A stretch of DNA of 64,000 nt from NCBI GenBank assembly GCA_002050235.1, contig MWST01000012.1:17181-81180 (forward strand), read 5' to 3'. This stretch comes from Polyangiaceae bacterium UTPRO1 (GTDB lineage Bacteria; Desulfobacterota; Binatia; UTPRO1). The notes under the pieces were generated by a model. That model saw only the letters and a list, made by a program, of their open reading frames with translations. It did not search any database and was not told where the DNA came from. The position numbers and the translations under genes are program-made. Below are positions 8,496-18,376 of this stretch, one piece after another (the first letter of the stretch is position 1; each line of letters starts with the position of its first letter).

Positions 8496-11400
8496 TCAGT
8501 CGGACTCGTCTTTGAACTGGTCGGCGCGATTGCGGAGCGCTGGCGCGCTGAAGGTCGCGTCCCAGCAGGCGCCCGTCGAGCTGCGCAGCTGTACCGTGAG
8601 CGGCTGCGCGAACGGTAGTGTCGGCATTGCCAGGCCGCCGCCGCGGCCCTTGAGAAGGATCTTCGCCTTTCCCGGTGTTGTGCCGCTCTTGAGGGCCAGG
8701 CGCGTGATCCCGCGGCTACCGGTCTTGTCGGCATACTGGAAGCCGGACCCGTTCTCTCTCCAGCATGCTCGCCCGCCGCAGGCGCCACCCGCCGGGAGCG
8801 GCAGGCTCATGCGGAGCGCGCCGCCGTCATAAAGGCAGAGCTGATAGCCGGTGTCGATTGTCGGGTTACCGAAGTCGGTCTGCGGCGTTGCCGCGCCTCG
8901 GTTCCACTTCCACTGCAGGCTGTCGTGCGCTGCTGCCGCAGCGTTGCGGAGGAAGATCGACGCTCGTGCCGGAGCCGCGGGCGCACGGCAGCCCGCCTCG
9001 GGCGCCGGGCCGCAGCCGGGCGTGTTCTCGATCTGGCAGCTCGCGGAGCAGCCGTCACCGCTCGCGATGTTGCCATCGTCGCACTGCTCACCGCAGCCGG
9101 ACTGAGTGATGCCGTCGCCGCAGATGTCGGTGTTCCCCAGACACTGGCCGGCGATGCACGTATCGGGGTGCGTGCAGACGGCGCCGTCGTTGCACGGCGT
9201 GCCGTCCGGCTCGGTGGCATCGGCAGGGCACGCCGGGCTGGCACCGGTGCAGAGCTCGGCGACATCGCACGGACCGGAGGCCGGGCGGCATTCGACGCCC
9301 GCGGCCGCGAAGGCGTCGGCAGGACAGGCGTCGGAGACGCCGTCGCAGGTCTCGGTTGCGTCGCAGGCGCCGGCGGCGGCACGGCAGACGGCGGTGCTCT
9401 TGGCGTCGGCCGGGCAGTAGGCGCTGACGCCGGTGCAGAGCTCGGCGATGTCGCAGACGCCGGCGGCGCTGCGGCAGACGATGTCCGCCGGGCGCAAGCT
9501 GTCGGGCGGGCAGGCGTTGCCGACGCCGTCGCAGCTCTCGGCGAGATCGCAGAACCCGGCCGCAGCGCGGCAGACGGCGGTGCTCTTGGCATCGCCCGGG
9601 CAGGCGGGCGAGGCGCCGTCGCAGCTCTCGGCGAGGTCGCAGACGCCGGCCGCAGCCCGGCACGTGGTGCCTGCTGCTGCGACGACGTCGGCCGGACAGC
9701 CGTCGTGCGTGCCGTCGCAGCTCTCGGCTACGTCGCAGGAACCGGCGCTAGGACGGCAGACGGCGCTGCTCTTGACGTCGGCCGGGCAAGCGGCCGCGAC
9801 GCCGGTGCAGGCCTCGGCGACATCGCAGACGCCGACGGCGTTGCGGCAGATGACCGCCGGGCCGGCAAACGCGTCGGCGGGACAGGAGTCGTCGACGCCG
9901 TTGCAGCTCTCGGCGACGTCGCAGACGCCGGCGCTCGGACGGCAGACGGCGGTGCTCTTGGCGTCGGCCGGACAGGTGCCGCTCGTGCCGGTGCAGGTCT
10001 CGGCGACGTCGCACACCCCCGCGGCCGGGCGGCAGACGACACTCGCCGGCCGCACTGCGTCGGCCGGGCAGGCGTCATCGATGCCGTTGCAGCTCTCGAC
10101 GACGTCGCACGAGCCGGCGCTCGGACGGCAGACGGCGGTGCTCTTGACGTCGGCCGGGCACGCGGCGGAGCTGCCGGTGCAGGTCTCGGCGGTATCGCAG
10201 ACGCCGGCCGACGGGCGGCACACGGTCGCGCTCGAGGCAAAGGCGTTCGCGGGACAGGCCGCCGCTGCGCCGGTGCAGGTCTCGGCGACGTCGCAGACGC
10301 CGGCGGCGGGCCGGCAGACCGTGTTCGCCGGCACGAAGGTGCAGCTTCCGAGACAGCACGAGCCGGGAGTCCCGTTCGCAGCTCCGAGATCGCATTGCTC
10401 GCCCGGATCGAGGATGCCGTTGCCGCACGGTGCTCCGGACCAGAAGCCGCCGGGATAGAAGCTCGTCTCGTCGGTGGCGGCGCAGCTCGCGTTCACCAGC
10501 GGGTCGGTCGCCGCCGCGCAACACGGATTCGCAGCGCTGCACTGGATTCCCGCGTAGGTGCCCTCGGCGAGCTTCGCCTGGCCGGCCGCTGCGGGATGGA
10601 AACAGTCGCAGCACGAGATATCGCCGCTCGAGAACTTGTAATGGAATGGCGCTTCGACGTAGCGGAGCCCGACGTCCGCCGCCTTGACGGCGCCCGTGGC
10701 CGACGCTTCCCCCGCCGGGAGCGCGGCGTACTCGGCGGTCACCGCCTGGAGGATCGCGTTGTAGGCGACGGTCGTTTCGTACATGTCGATGCGGCGTGCG
10801 CTCGAGCAGTCGGCGGTGAGCGAGTGGCAGACGCCGCCGGCGCCGAAGACCGTCGTCAGGGACTGCCAGAAGAAGCTGCAGCTGGTGCCGAAGCCGAGGC
10901 CGCAGCTGGCCTTCGAGCTGAAGTTGCAGAGCTCCGAGATGCGTACCAGCGCCGAGACCAGGATGCGGGCCTGCGGTACCTGGATCAGCTGGTCGAGGCC
11001 GCCGCGAAGCTCACGCTCGAAGGCCGCGGTGGTGGTGCGGCAATAGTTGTTCGGGTCTTGGTCCCCGCCGCAACCGCTGCCGGTCTTGTTCTCGGTGTTG
11101 GTACAGGCGTCGTTGTGGCCCATGAGGACGGTCACGTAGCGCGGGCCGGGTTGCGCGAGCAGGTTGACGCGCGCCGCCGTCGCCTGTGCTCGGAAGTCGC
11201 CGCGCATGGTGGCGCCGCTTTCGCCGTCGTTCAGGTTCACGATCTGGCCCGGCTTCGCGCACTCGAGGCGCTCGGCGTGGCTGAACGTCGCGTCGCCGCC
11301 CGAGGAGCAGTAGCTCGTGCCGTGGTCGTCGCCGGTCGCCCAGTTGCGAGGGACCTGGTCGCCGTAGGTGCAGCTATCGGCGTTGAAGCCGCGCGTGATG

Positions 11401-11819
11401 CTGTCGCCGGTAGCGTCGATGGTGTCGGCGAGGAGGCCGTCGGTGAAGGTGGTTTGGGCGGCGAGCCCCGACGAGCGCCCGGTGGCCGTCAGGAGGAAGC
11501 CGGCGTGGAAGTGGCGCCACCCGACGACGAAAGTGTCGTCGAGCACGTCACCGTCGCCGTCGGCGACGGTGATGAAAACGACGTCGTCGCCGTCGCCCGG
11601 CGATCGCTGCAGCAGGATCTCGACCGTTTCGCGGGGCTCCCAGCCCGATCCGAAAATCACGACCGTGTCGCCGGGAGCGTAGTCGTCCTTGTCGGTCTCG
11701 ATGACGGCGGCGTGGGCGTACTTGGCCGCCGGTGCGACCAGCGGCAGCAACAGCGCCAGAAGCCGTATGCAGGGGCGCAGCCAGGTTCGACGCGGCGTCG
11801 GGCGGGTCGTCGGATCCAT
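8496..11819 (-). CDS. Large secreted SGNH-hydrolase-like protein with twelve Cys-rich repeats
   Basis: The 1107-residue product has an N-terminal signal (RLLALLLPLVAPAAKYAHA), then an Ig-like segment (residues about 40-130, DKDDYAPGDTVVIFGSGW). A GDSL/SGNH-like esterase domain follows, with GDSITRGF as block I and MGHNDAC as the Gly-x-Asn-Asp block. About twelve tandem repeats of the form CR-x3-G-x-CD-x2-E-x-C-x-G-x4-CP come next, then a myxococcal-type CGDG...EQCDDGN...GDGCSASC knot and a beta-rich C-terminal domain. This layout indicates an exported enzyme displayed or tethered by a disulfide-rich stalk. The hydrolase assignment comes from motifs only and the substrate is unknown. The whole ORF is open on the minus strand and begins with ATG. 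Confidence 0.85.
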   Translation of the reverse strand: MDPTTRPTPRRTWLRPCIRLLALLLPLVAPAAKYAHAAVIETDKDDYAPGDTVVIFGSGWEPRETVEILLQRSPGDGDDVVFITVADGDGDVLDDTFVVGWRHFHAGFLLTATGRSSGLAAQTTFTDGLLADTIDATGDSITRGFNADSCTYGDQVPRNWATGDDHGTSYCSSGGDATFSHAERLECAKPGQIVNLNDGESGATMRGDFRAQATAARVNLLAQPGPRYVTVLMGHNDACTNTENKTGSGCGGDQDPNNYCRTTTAAFERELRGGLDQLIQVPQARILVSALVRISELCNFSSKASCGLGFGTSCSFFWQSLTTVFGAGGVCHSLTADCSSARRIDMYETTVAYNAILQAVTAEYAALPAGEASATGAVKAADVGLRYVEAPFHYKFSSGDISCCDCFHPAAAGQAKLAEGTYAGIQCSAANPCCAAATDPLVNASCAATDETSFYPGGFWSGAPCGNGILDPGEQCDLGAANGTPGSCCLGSCTFVPANTVCRPAAGVCDVAETCTGAAAACPANAFASSATVCRPSAGVCDTAETCTGSSAACPADVKSTAVCRPSAGSCDVVESCNGIDDACPADAVRPASVVCRPAAGVCDVAETCTGTSGTCPADAKSTAVCRPSAGVCDVAESCNGVDDSCPADAFAGPAVICRNAVGVCDVAEACTGVAAACPADVKSSAVCRPSAGSCDVAESCDGTHDGCPADVVAAAGTTCRAAAGVCDLAESCDGASPACPGDAKSTAVCRAAAGFCDLAESCDGVGNACPPDSLRPADIVCRSAAGVCDIAELCTGVSAYCPADAKSTAVCRAAAGACDATETCDGVSDACPADAFAAAGVECRPASGPCDVAELCTGASPACPADATEPDGTPCNDGAVCTHPDTCIAGQCLGNTDICGDGITQSGCGEQCDDGNIASGDGCSASCQIENTPGCGPAPEAGCRAPAAPARASIFLRNAAAAAHDSLQWKWNRGAATPQTDFGNPTIDTGYQLCLYDGGALRMSLPLPAGGACGGRACWRENGSGFQYADKTGSRGITRLALKSGTTPGKAKILLKGRGGGLAMPTLPFAQPLTVQLRSSTGACWDATFSAPALRNRADQFKDESD
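9199..10326 (-). repeat. Tandem Cys-rich repeat array, 186-bp period
   Basis: Twelve protein repeats alternate between 30 and 32 residues, giving a 62-residue dimer unit. In DNA the element GCGGTGCTCT (GCGCTGCTCT in the third copy) recurs at 9391, 9577, 9763, 9949 and 10135, exactly 186 bp apart each time. The short units end CPAD-(A/V)-KST/S-A and the long units end with varied linkers. This shows that the array grew by duplicating pairs of units. Confidence 0.9.
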
Positions 11820-11831
11820 GTCCTGGCCCCG

Positions 11832-11862
11832 CCTGTAGCACGTTCCCGCTGCGAGCCGTCAA
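11832..11862 (-). promoter_or_regulatory. Candidate promoter of the Cys-rich repeat gene
   Basis: On the minus strand TTGACG (11862-11857) is followed after 17 bases by GCTACA (11839-11834), or after 19 bases by TACAGG (11837-11832). The ATG at 11819 is about 12 bases further on. The position is right and the -35 strong, but the -10 assignment is ambiguous. Confidence 0.35.
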
Positions 11863-12038
11863 TGCGAATCGCAGCCGGCGGCATATCGGCGCCGGCTCGT
11901 CTTGCATCGCGGCGGCGAGTGCGTCAAAGACGCCGCGCCCGCCGAGGTCGGCCCCCATGCGAGGAAATCCGTCCGCACCTGCATCGACTCCCACCCGTGC
12001 CGCGGGGCCTAGGCGCCCGCGGCCGCGCGCCTGAGCCG

Positions 12039-13058
12039 ATGCCGACGCAGCTCGTGCGCCGCGACGGCACGGTGCGCTTCGGCGTCTTCCCCGAGCCGAT
12101 CGACGAGGTGAACCACCGCGACTACGTGCTCCGCGATCCCTTCGGGAGGCGGCGCGGCCGCTTCGCCCGCCACTTCGGATTCCACCAGTTCCAGTTCCTC
12201 GGCGGCCTCTCGGAGCAGCTCGTCTTCGGCTGTGCGATCGTCGACATGCGCTGGCTCGGCACGGCGTTCGTGTATTGCTGGGATCCGAAGACGCGCCGCC
12301 GCGTCGAGCACGGCGGCAAGCGGCCGTTCGGCTGGGGACTCCGCGGCGTCGCCACGCCCGAGGTCGGGACGATGTCGTTCGCGGCGGCCGGCACGCGGAT
12401 CGCGATGCACGCCGGCGCCTCGCCGCGGGAGCGCCGCCTCGAGGTGACGGGCGGTCCGATCACGATCGACGCGGTCTTCAGCGAGGAGACGCCGCCGATG
12501 GAGCCGATGCGCATCTGCACGCGCGCCGGCGCCACCGGCTGGGTCTACGCGCGCAAGACGGCGGGGCTCGGCGTGCGCGGCACCCTCCGCACCGCCGCCG
12601 GGACCTGGGACCTGGGCGCGCTCGACGTCCACGGCCACCACGACTGGAGCGCCGGCTACATGCGTCCGGAGACGTTCTGGAACTGGGGTTGCCTCGCCGG
12701 CCGCACCGCCGCCGGTCGGGTCGTCGGCTTGAACGTGTCCTGCGGCGTCAACGAGACCGGCGTCACCGAGAACTGCTTCTGGATCGACGGCCGTCTGCAC
12801 AAGGTCGATACGGTCGCCTTCGAATACGATCAGCGCGATCTCATGTCTCCCTGGCAGCTGCGCTCGGCCGACGGCCGCGTCGATCTCGCCTTCGCGCCCG
12901 AGGGCATGCACGTCGAGCGCGTCAACGCGCTCGTGCTCGCGACCAACTTCCACCAGCTCTTCGGCCGCTTCACCGGCACGCTCACGACCGCCGCCGGAGA
13001 GCGCACGGCGATCGAGCGCATGCTCGGCTTCTGCGAGGACCACTACGCGAAGTGGTGA
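12039..13058 (+). CDS. DUF2804 family protein
   Basis: A 339-residue protein whose sequence fits the DUF2804 family: FEPIDEVN-like opening, then FHQFQFLGG, a Trp-rich central part (DVHGHHDWSAGYMRPETFWNWG) and NVSCGVNETGVTENCFW. The family is a predicted beta-sandwich related to lipocalin or hydroxyneurosporene-dehydratase-like folds; its function is not established. I placed the start at ATG 12039 because homology-like sequence begins there. The open frame extends far upstream only because it lies antisense to the repeat gene. It diverges from the Cys-rich secreted protein and converges with an amidase. Confidence 0.82.
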   Translation: MPTQLVRRDGTVRFGVFPEPIDEVNHRDYVLRDPFGRRRGRFARHFGFHQFQFLGGLSEQLVFGCAIVDMRWLGTAFVYCWDPKTRRRVEHGGKRPFGWGLRGVATPEVGTMSFAAAGTRIAMHAGASPRERRLEVTGGPITIDAVFSEETPPMEPMRICTRAGATGWVYARKTAGLGVRGTLRTAAGTWDLGALDVHGHHDWSAGYMRPETFWNWGCLAGRTAAGRVVGLNVSCGVNETGVTENCFWIDGRLHKVDTVAFEYDQRDLMSPWQLRSADGRVDLAFAPEGMHVERVNALVLATNFHQLFGRFTGTLTTAAGERTAIERMLGFCEDHYAKW

Positions 13059-13080
13059 CCGCGCAGCGGACGGTCACGCC

Positions 13081-14520
13081 CTAGAGCGGCGGGCGCCGCT
13101 CCGTCCAGCGCGCCTCGCTCTCGAGCTGGGCGCCGACCCGGATCAGCACGTCCTCGCGTCCGAAGGCGGCGACCAGCTGTACGCCTATGGGCAGGCCGGC
13201 CGCGTTCCAGTGCATGGGCAGCGACATCGCCGGCTGCCCGGTGACGTTGAACGGCACGGTGAACGCGACCATCGCGCCGGCCTTGGCCCAGGCGCTGAGC
13301 GGTGCCGCCGGATCGGGGGTCTGCTCGCCGAGGAGCGGCGGCGGTGTCGGGATCGTCGGCGTCACCAGGAGGTCGAAGCCGTCCGCCCAGAAGGCCGCCA
13401 TGCGCCGGTTCCACTCGTGCAGCGCGGCGACGGCGGCCAGGTACTGCGATCCGGTCACCTGGCGGCCCATCTGCGTGATCGCCCAGTTGTCGCAGTCCAT
13501 GTCCTCCGGTCCGAGCGAGCGGCCGAGCACGGACTCGAAATGGTCGATCTCTTGCGCCTGCGAGGTCGCGATCACGCGGATGGCGGCGTCGCTGACGGTC
13601 GGATCCTCAAGAGCCTGCGGGTGTGCGATCTCGACGTGGTGGCCGAGATCGGCGAGGAGCCGACCCGTCCTCTCGACCGCGGCCGTGCAATCGGCATGGA
13701 CGGGGGCAGTGGCCGACGTCGCCATGAGGCCGATGCGGAGGACGCCGGTCGGGGCGCCGACCTCCTCGACGTAAGGTCGGAGGGGCCGCTCGGCGACGTA
13801 GGGATCGCCCGGCATCGGGCCAGCGACCGCGTCGAGCAGTCCGGCCGTGTCGCGGATCGAGCGCGTCACCGCGAGCTCGAAGGCAAGCCCGGCCCACATC
13901 TCGCCGATCGTCGGCCCCATCGAGACCCGGCCGCGCGAGGGCTTCAGGCCGACGAGGCCGCATTCGCTGGCGGGAATGCGGATCGACCCGCCGCCGTCGC
14001 TGGCGTGCGCGGCGGCGACCATGCGGGCCGCGACCGCCGCGGCGGCGCCGCCGCTCGAGCCGCCGCTCGAATGTTCGAGGTGCCACGGATTGCGCGTCGG
14101 CCCGTAAGCTTCGGGTTCGGTAGTCGTCCAGGCCCCGAGCTCGGGGACGTTGGTGCGGCCGACGATCACGAGCCCGGCCCGCAGAAACTTGTCGACCAGA
14201 TACGAGGTCACCGGCGCCCGATAGCCGGCGTCCTTGAGGAAGCGCGTTCCCCAGTGGATCGGGTCGCCGGCGCGGGTGCCGCTCGCGAGGTCCTTCAAGA
14301 GGAAGGGAACGCCGCGAAACGGTCCGTCGGGGAGCGGCCCGTCGGCCTCGCGTCGGGCGCGTTCGAAGTGCTCGTGGATGACGGCGTTCAGCCGCGGGTT
14401 CAGGCGCTCGATGCGGCGGATCGCCTCGTCGACGAGCTCGCGCGGCGACACCTCGCGGCGGCGAACGGCCTCGGCCTGCCCGGTCGCGTCGCGGTCTCCG
14501 ATCTCGGTGGTGCGGTCCAT
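13081..14520 (-). CDS. Amidase (amidase-signature family)
   Basis: A 479-residue amidase-signature enzyme hydrolysing a C-N amide bond by a Ser-Ser-Lys triad. Visible are the Lys in FLLKDLASG, the Gly/Ser-rich signature (SSGGSSGGAAAAVAARMV) with the bridging Ser, and the nucleophile region DGGGSIRIPAS. Length is normal for the family. Relatives cover nylon-oligomer hydrolases, 6-aminohexanoate-cyclic-dimer hydrolases and general acylamidases, so the substrate is open. No gatC or gatB lies nearby, which argues against the tRNA amidotransferase GatA. ATG 14520 gives a standard N-terminus; the frame remains open upstream. Confidence 0.88.
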   Translation of the reverse strand: MDRTTEIGDRDATGQAEAVRRREVSPRELVDEAIRRIERLNPRLNAVIHEHFERARREADGPLPDGPFRGVPFLLKDLASGTRAGDPIHWGTRFLKDAGYRAPVTSYLVDKFLRAGLVIVGRTNVPELGAWTTTEPEAYGPTRNPWHLEHSSGGSSGGAAAAVAARMVAAAHASDGGGSIRIPASECGLVGLKPSRGRVSMGPTIGEMWAGLAFELAVTRSIRDTAGLLDAVAGPMPGDPYVAERPLRPYVEEVGAPTGVLRIGLMATSATAPVHADCTAAVERTGRLLADLGHHVEIAHPQALEDPTVSDAAIRVIATSQAQEIDHFESVLGRSLGPEDMDCDNWAITQMGRQVTGSQYLAAVAALHEWNRRMAAFWADGFDLLVTPTIPTPPPLLGEQTPDPAAPLSAWAKAGAMVAFTVPFNVTGQPAMSLPMHWNAAGLPIGVQLVAAFGREDVLIRVGAQLESEARWTERRPPL

Positions 14521-14570
14521 GCGCGTTACATGGCAGAGCCCGCCCGCGTTCGGCAAGGACGCCGCACGCC

Positions 14571-14599
14571 TTGACAGACGTCGAGCGCCGGCCCATGAC
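14571..14599 (+). promoter_or_regulatory. Candidate promoter of the arsC-like gene
   Basis: A perfect TTGACA (14571-14576), a 17-base spacer and CATGAC (14594-14599, three of six) lie just before the start at 14611. The leader would be only a few bases long. Confidence 0.35.
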
Positions 14600-14610
14600 C
14601 CTCCGGTCCC

Positions 14611-14964
14611 ATGGCCCGATACGAGATCCTCCACAATCCCCGCTGCAGCAAATCGCGCGAGACGCTCGCCCGGCTCACTGCTGCCGGCGTGACGCCGACC
14701 GTAGTCGAGTACTTGCGGGATCCGCCGACGGCGCCGCGTCTGCAGGAGATCCTGCAGCTCCTCGGCCATAACGACCCGCGCGCACTGATGCGCACCAAGG
14801 AGCCGGTCTACGCCGAGCTCGGGCTCGCCAAGGTCACCGACCCGAAGAAGCTCGTCGCCGCCATGGTCGCGCACCCGATCCTCATCGAGCGGCCCATAGT
14901 CATCAAGGACGGAAGGCGCGCCGTCATCGGCCGGCCGCCGGAGAACGTCGACAGGCTGCTCTAG
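14611..14964 (+). CDS. arsC: ArsC-family reductase (thioredoxin fold)
   Basis: A 117-residue protein of normal ArsC length. It begins with the active-site motif NPRCSKSRETL (Cys12 by count), followed by LMRTKEPVY and HPILIERPIV with the conserved Arg, and GRPPENVDRLL at the end. Glutaredoxin-dependent ArsC enzymes reduce arsenate to arsenite. No arsB, arsR or acr3 gene is close, and ArsC-like paralogues such as YffB/Spx relatives share the fold, so arsenate reduction is likely but unproven. It converges with the carboxypeptidase gene 16 bases away. Confidence 0.8.
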   Translation: MARYEILHNPRCSKSRETLARLTAAGVTPTVVEYLRDPPTAPRLQEILQLLGHNDPRALMRTKEPVYAELGLAKVTDPKKLVAAMVAHPILIERPIVIKDGRRAVIGRPPENVDRLL

Positions 14965-14980
14965 CCCGGCCGCGCCGCCG

Positions 14981-16183
14981 TCAGTACCAGCTCGAGAACC
15001 AGGAGGTGCTCTCGACGTCGCTCGGCGCCACCACGTCGACGCGCCCGAGCTGCTGGCCCTGCCGCGTCACCACCACCTCGCCGACGACCTGTCCCTTGGC
15101 GATCGGCGCTGCGAGCTGGGGCGGCACCTTGACCTCGATCTTCGCGTCCTTCGCCTCCGCACGCGCGAGCACCAGGCGGAGATCGCCGGCTGCGACGCCG
15201 GTGATCTCCGCGACCTTGCCGCGCGTGATCCTGATCGGACCGCCCATCGCGGCGCCGCGCCGGGCGGCGACGATCGCTTTCCAGCCGCTGAAGCCGGAGC
15301 TGAGGAGCTTCGCCGCCTCGTCGAAGCAGCCCTTCTTGGTCGGCGCTCCGAGCACGATCGCCATCAGGCGGAGATCGTCGCGGGTCGCGGTCGCCGTCAC
15401 TTCGAAGCCGGCGGCGACGTAGTAGCCGGTCTTCAGACCATCGGCTCCGGGATAGGTGCGGACGAGGTGGTTGGTGTTGCGCATCTGCAGGGTGCCGTTG
15501 CGGAACGGGGCTTCCGAGGTCTTCGCCCACTCCATGACCTCGGGAAACCGCGCCAGCTCCCGGCCGAGGGTCGCGAGGTCGGCGGCGCTCATGAGGTCGG
15601 GAAGCTGCCCTTTGCCCGGCGGCAAGCCGTGGACGCTATGGAACTCCGTGTCGGTCATTCCGAGCTCCTTGGCGCGCTGGTTCATGAGCTCGACGAAGGC
15701 ATCGGTCGAGCCGGCGATCCGCTCCGCGACCGCGACCGCAGCGTCGTTCGCCGAAGCGATCATGATCGAGGCCAGGAGGTCGCCGAGCCGGAACTGCTCG
15801 CCCTCCGCCAGGTAGACCTGCGAGCCGCCGATCTTGCTCGCCCAGGCCGAGGCGATGACCGGATCGTCGAGGCGGAGCGCCTGGGCGCGCACCTGCTCCA
15901 TTGCGATCAGGACGGTCATCATCTTCGCCATCGACGCCGGCGGCCAGCGCCGGTGCTCGTTCTTCGCGAAGAGCACCTGCCCCGAGTCGCGGTCGAGCAG
16001 GAGGGCCGCCGCATACGGCGCCTCGGGACGGAACGGGCTCGCCGGCGCTGCCGGGACCGCGGCCGGCGCCGCCGTCGGGACGGGTCGCGCCGGCCCGGCG
16101 GTGCGGTTCCTCGCCTCCGCCGCCGCTACCGCCGCCGCCATCGCCACCGACACCGCTACGGCCACCAGCCACCGCACCCGCAT
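14981..16183 (-). CDS. dacC: D-alanyl-D-alanine carboxypeptidase (PBP5/6 family)
   Basis: A 400-residue class C low-molecular-mass penicillin-binding protein that trims the terminal D-Ala from peptidoglycan pentapeptides in the periplasm. A signal peptide spans about residues 1-22, followed by a Pro/Ala-rich linker (30-50). The three active-site motifs are present: SMAK (Ser84-Lys87), SAN (144-146) and KTG (251-253). A C-terminal beta domain follows; an amphipathic anchor is not obvious, and the tail ends STSWFSSWY. The start at 16183 has a strong Shine-Dalgarno (GAGGAGG). It lies 11 bases after a thioredoxin-fold gene on the same strand, so the two are probably co-transcribed. The symbol could equally be dacA or dacC. 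Confidence 0.9.
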   Translation of the reverse strand: MRVRWLVAVAVSVAMAAAVAAAEARNRTAGPARPVPTAAPAAVPAAPASPFRPEAPYAAALLLDRDSGQVLFAKNEHRRWPPASMAKMMTVLIAMEQVRAQALRLDDPVIASAWASKIGGSQVYLAEGEQFRLGDLLASIMIASANDAAVAVAERIAGSTDAFVELMNQRAKELGMTDTEFHSVHGLPPGKGQLPDLMSAADLATLGRELARFPEVMEWAKTSEAPFRNGTLQMRNTNHLVRTYPGADGLKTGYYVAAGFEVTATATRDDLRLMAIVLGAPTKKGCFDEAAKLLSSGFSGWKAIVAARRGAAMGGPIRITRGKVAEITGVAAGDLRLVLARAEAKDAKIEVKVPPQLAAPIAKGQVVGEVVVTRQGQQLGRVDVVAPSDVESTSWFSSWY

Positions 16184-16194
16184 CTCCCGCCTCC

Positions 16195-16893
16195 TCAGGC
16201 GCCGTACGTCTCGTTCAGGTAGCGCCGGATCTCCGCCGACTCGAACATCTCCCGGCCCGTATTCGGATCGACGAGGTAAGGCACCATCATCTTGCCCGAC
16301 CGGGCCACGAAGTCCGGGCGTCCGGCGCCGTCCTTGCCGACGTTGTGCAGCACGTAGGGCAGCTCCAGCTCCGATAGAGTCTCGCGCGCGATCCGGCAGA
16401 ACGGGCTGGCCTCGAAGCTCCAGAGCTCGAGCGGGTGCGCCGGCCGGTGCGAGGGCCGCGCCCGCGCGCCGAAGGCCGGCCGAAATGCCGAAGCCAGCAT
16501 CGAGCTCGCGGTCGCGAGCGGACCGCGGGCGAGGATGCCCGGCTCGCGGCCGCCGTAGGTCGCGAAGAGGTAGGCGACGATATCGTCGGACTCGTAGAGC
16601 CGCTTGCCGTTGTTGGGGTCGACGAGGAACGGAAACTGCGCCTTGCCGCCGAGCGCGACGGCGCGCGGGCGATACACCGTGCCGCCGGCCGGACAAGGAT
16701 AGATCATGGCGTCGAGATCGAGCTCGGTGAGCGCATCGCGCACCTTCCGGCAGTAGGGGCACCCCTCGAACTCGTAGAGCTCGAGCAGTCGAGCCGGCCG
16801 GTGCGCGGGGCGACGTGCCTGCAGGCCGGCCCCGAGGCGGCTTACGGTCGAGAACATCGACGTCGCGACGTCGAGAAAGCGCGGCAGCTCCAT
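16195..16893 (-). CDS. Tandem GST-N/glutaredoxin-like protein
   Basis: A 232-residue protein made of two glutathione-S-transferase N-terminal (thioredoxin-fold) domains. Copy one (about residues 37-112) carries the redox pair CPYC (45-48). Copy two (about 155-230) has SPFC (163-166), keeping only the second Cys. Each copy ends alike: FPFLVDPNNGKRLYESDDIVAYL versus VPYLVDPNTGREMFESAEIRRYL. Comparable duplicated proteins occur in plastids and bacteria without a settled function. The glutaredoxin-like motif suggests thiol-disulfide or glutathione chemistry. No signal peptide is evident. It lies upstream of the carboxypeptidase gene in the same operon. Confidence 0.8.
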   Translation of the reverse strand: MELPRFLDVATSMFSTVSRLGAGLQARRPAHRPARLLELYEFEGCPYCRKVRDALTELDLDAMIYPCPAGGTVYRPRAVALGGKAQFPFLVDPNNGKRLYESDDIVAYLFATYGGREPGILARGPLATASSMLASAFRPAFGARARPSHRPAHPLELWSFEASPFCRIARETLSELELPYVLHNVGKDGAGRPDFVARSGKMMVPYLVDPNTGREMFESAEIRRYLNETYGA

Positions 16894-17004
16894 GGCTCGT
16901 GGGCGGTGCGGCGGAGGTTCGTCCTACGCTCGCCGCCGCGGGCGGTCAACCGCTGCGGGGGCGGACCGCGCGCTGTGGGCGCTGCCGCAGCCCCGCCTGA
17001 CCGT

Positions 17005-17033
17005 TTGCTCGGAAGCGGCTTTCAGCGGATAAC
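17005..17033 (+). promoter_or_regulatory. Candidate promoter of the first helicase
   Basis: TTGCTC (17005-17010), 17 bases, then GATAAC (17028-17033, four of six). The predicted start of transcription is close to the ATG at 17048. Confidence 0.3.
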
Positions 17034-17047
17034 TTCCGGCCGGTCCC

Positions 17048-18372
<1,325 letters not shown>

Positions 18373-18376
<4 letters not shown>

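Noticed and set aside
8925..13058. A 1377-codon plus-strand open frame across the Cys-rich gene
   Set aside because: It is antisense to the repeat gene and stays open only because of codon bias. Only its end, from 12039, encodes a real protein (DUF2804).
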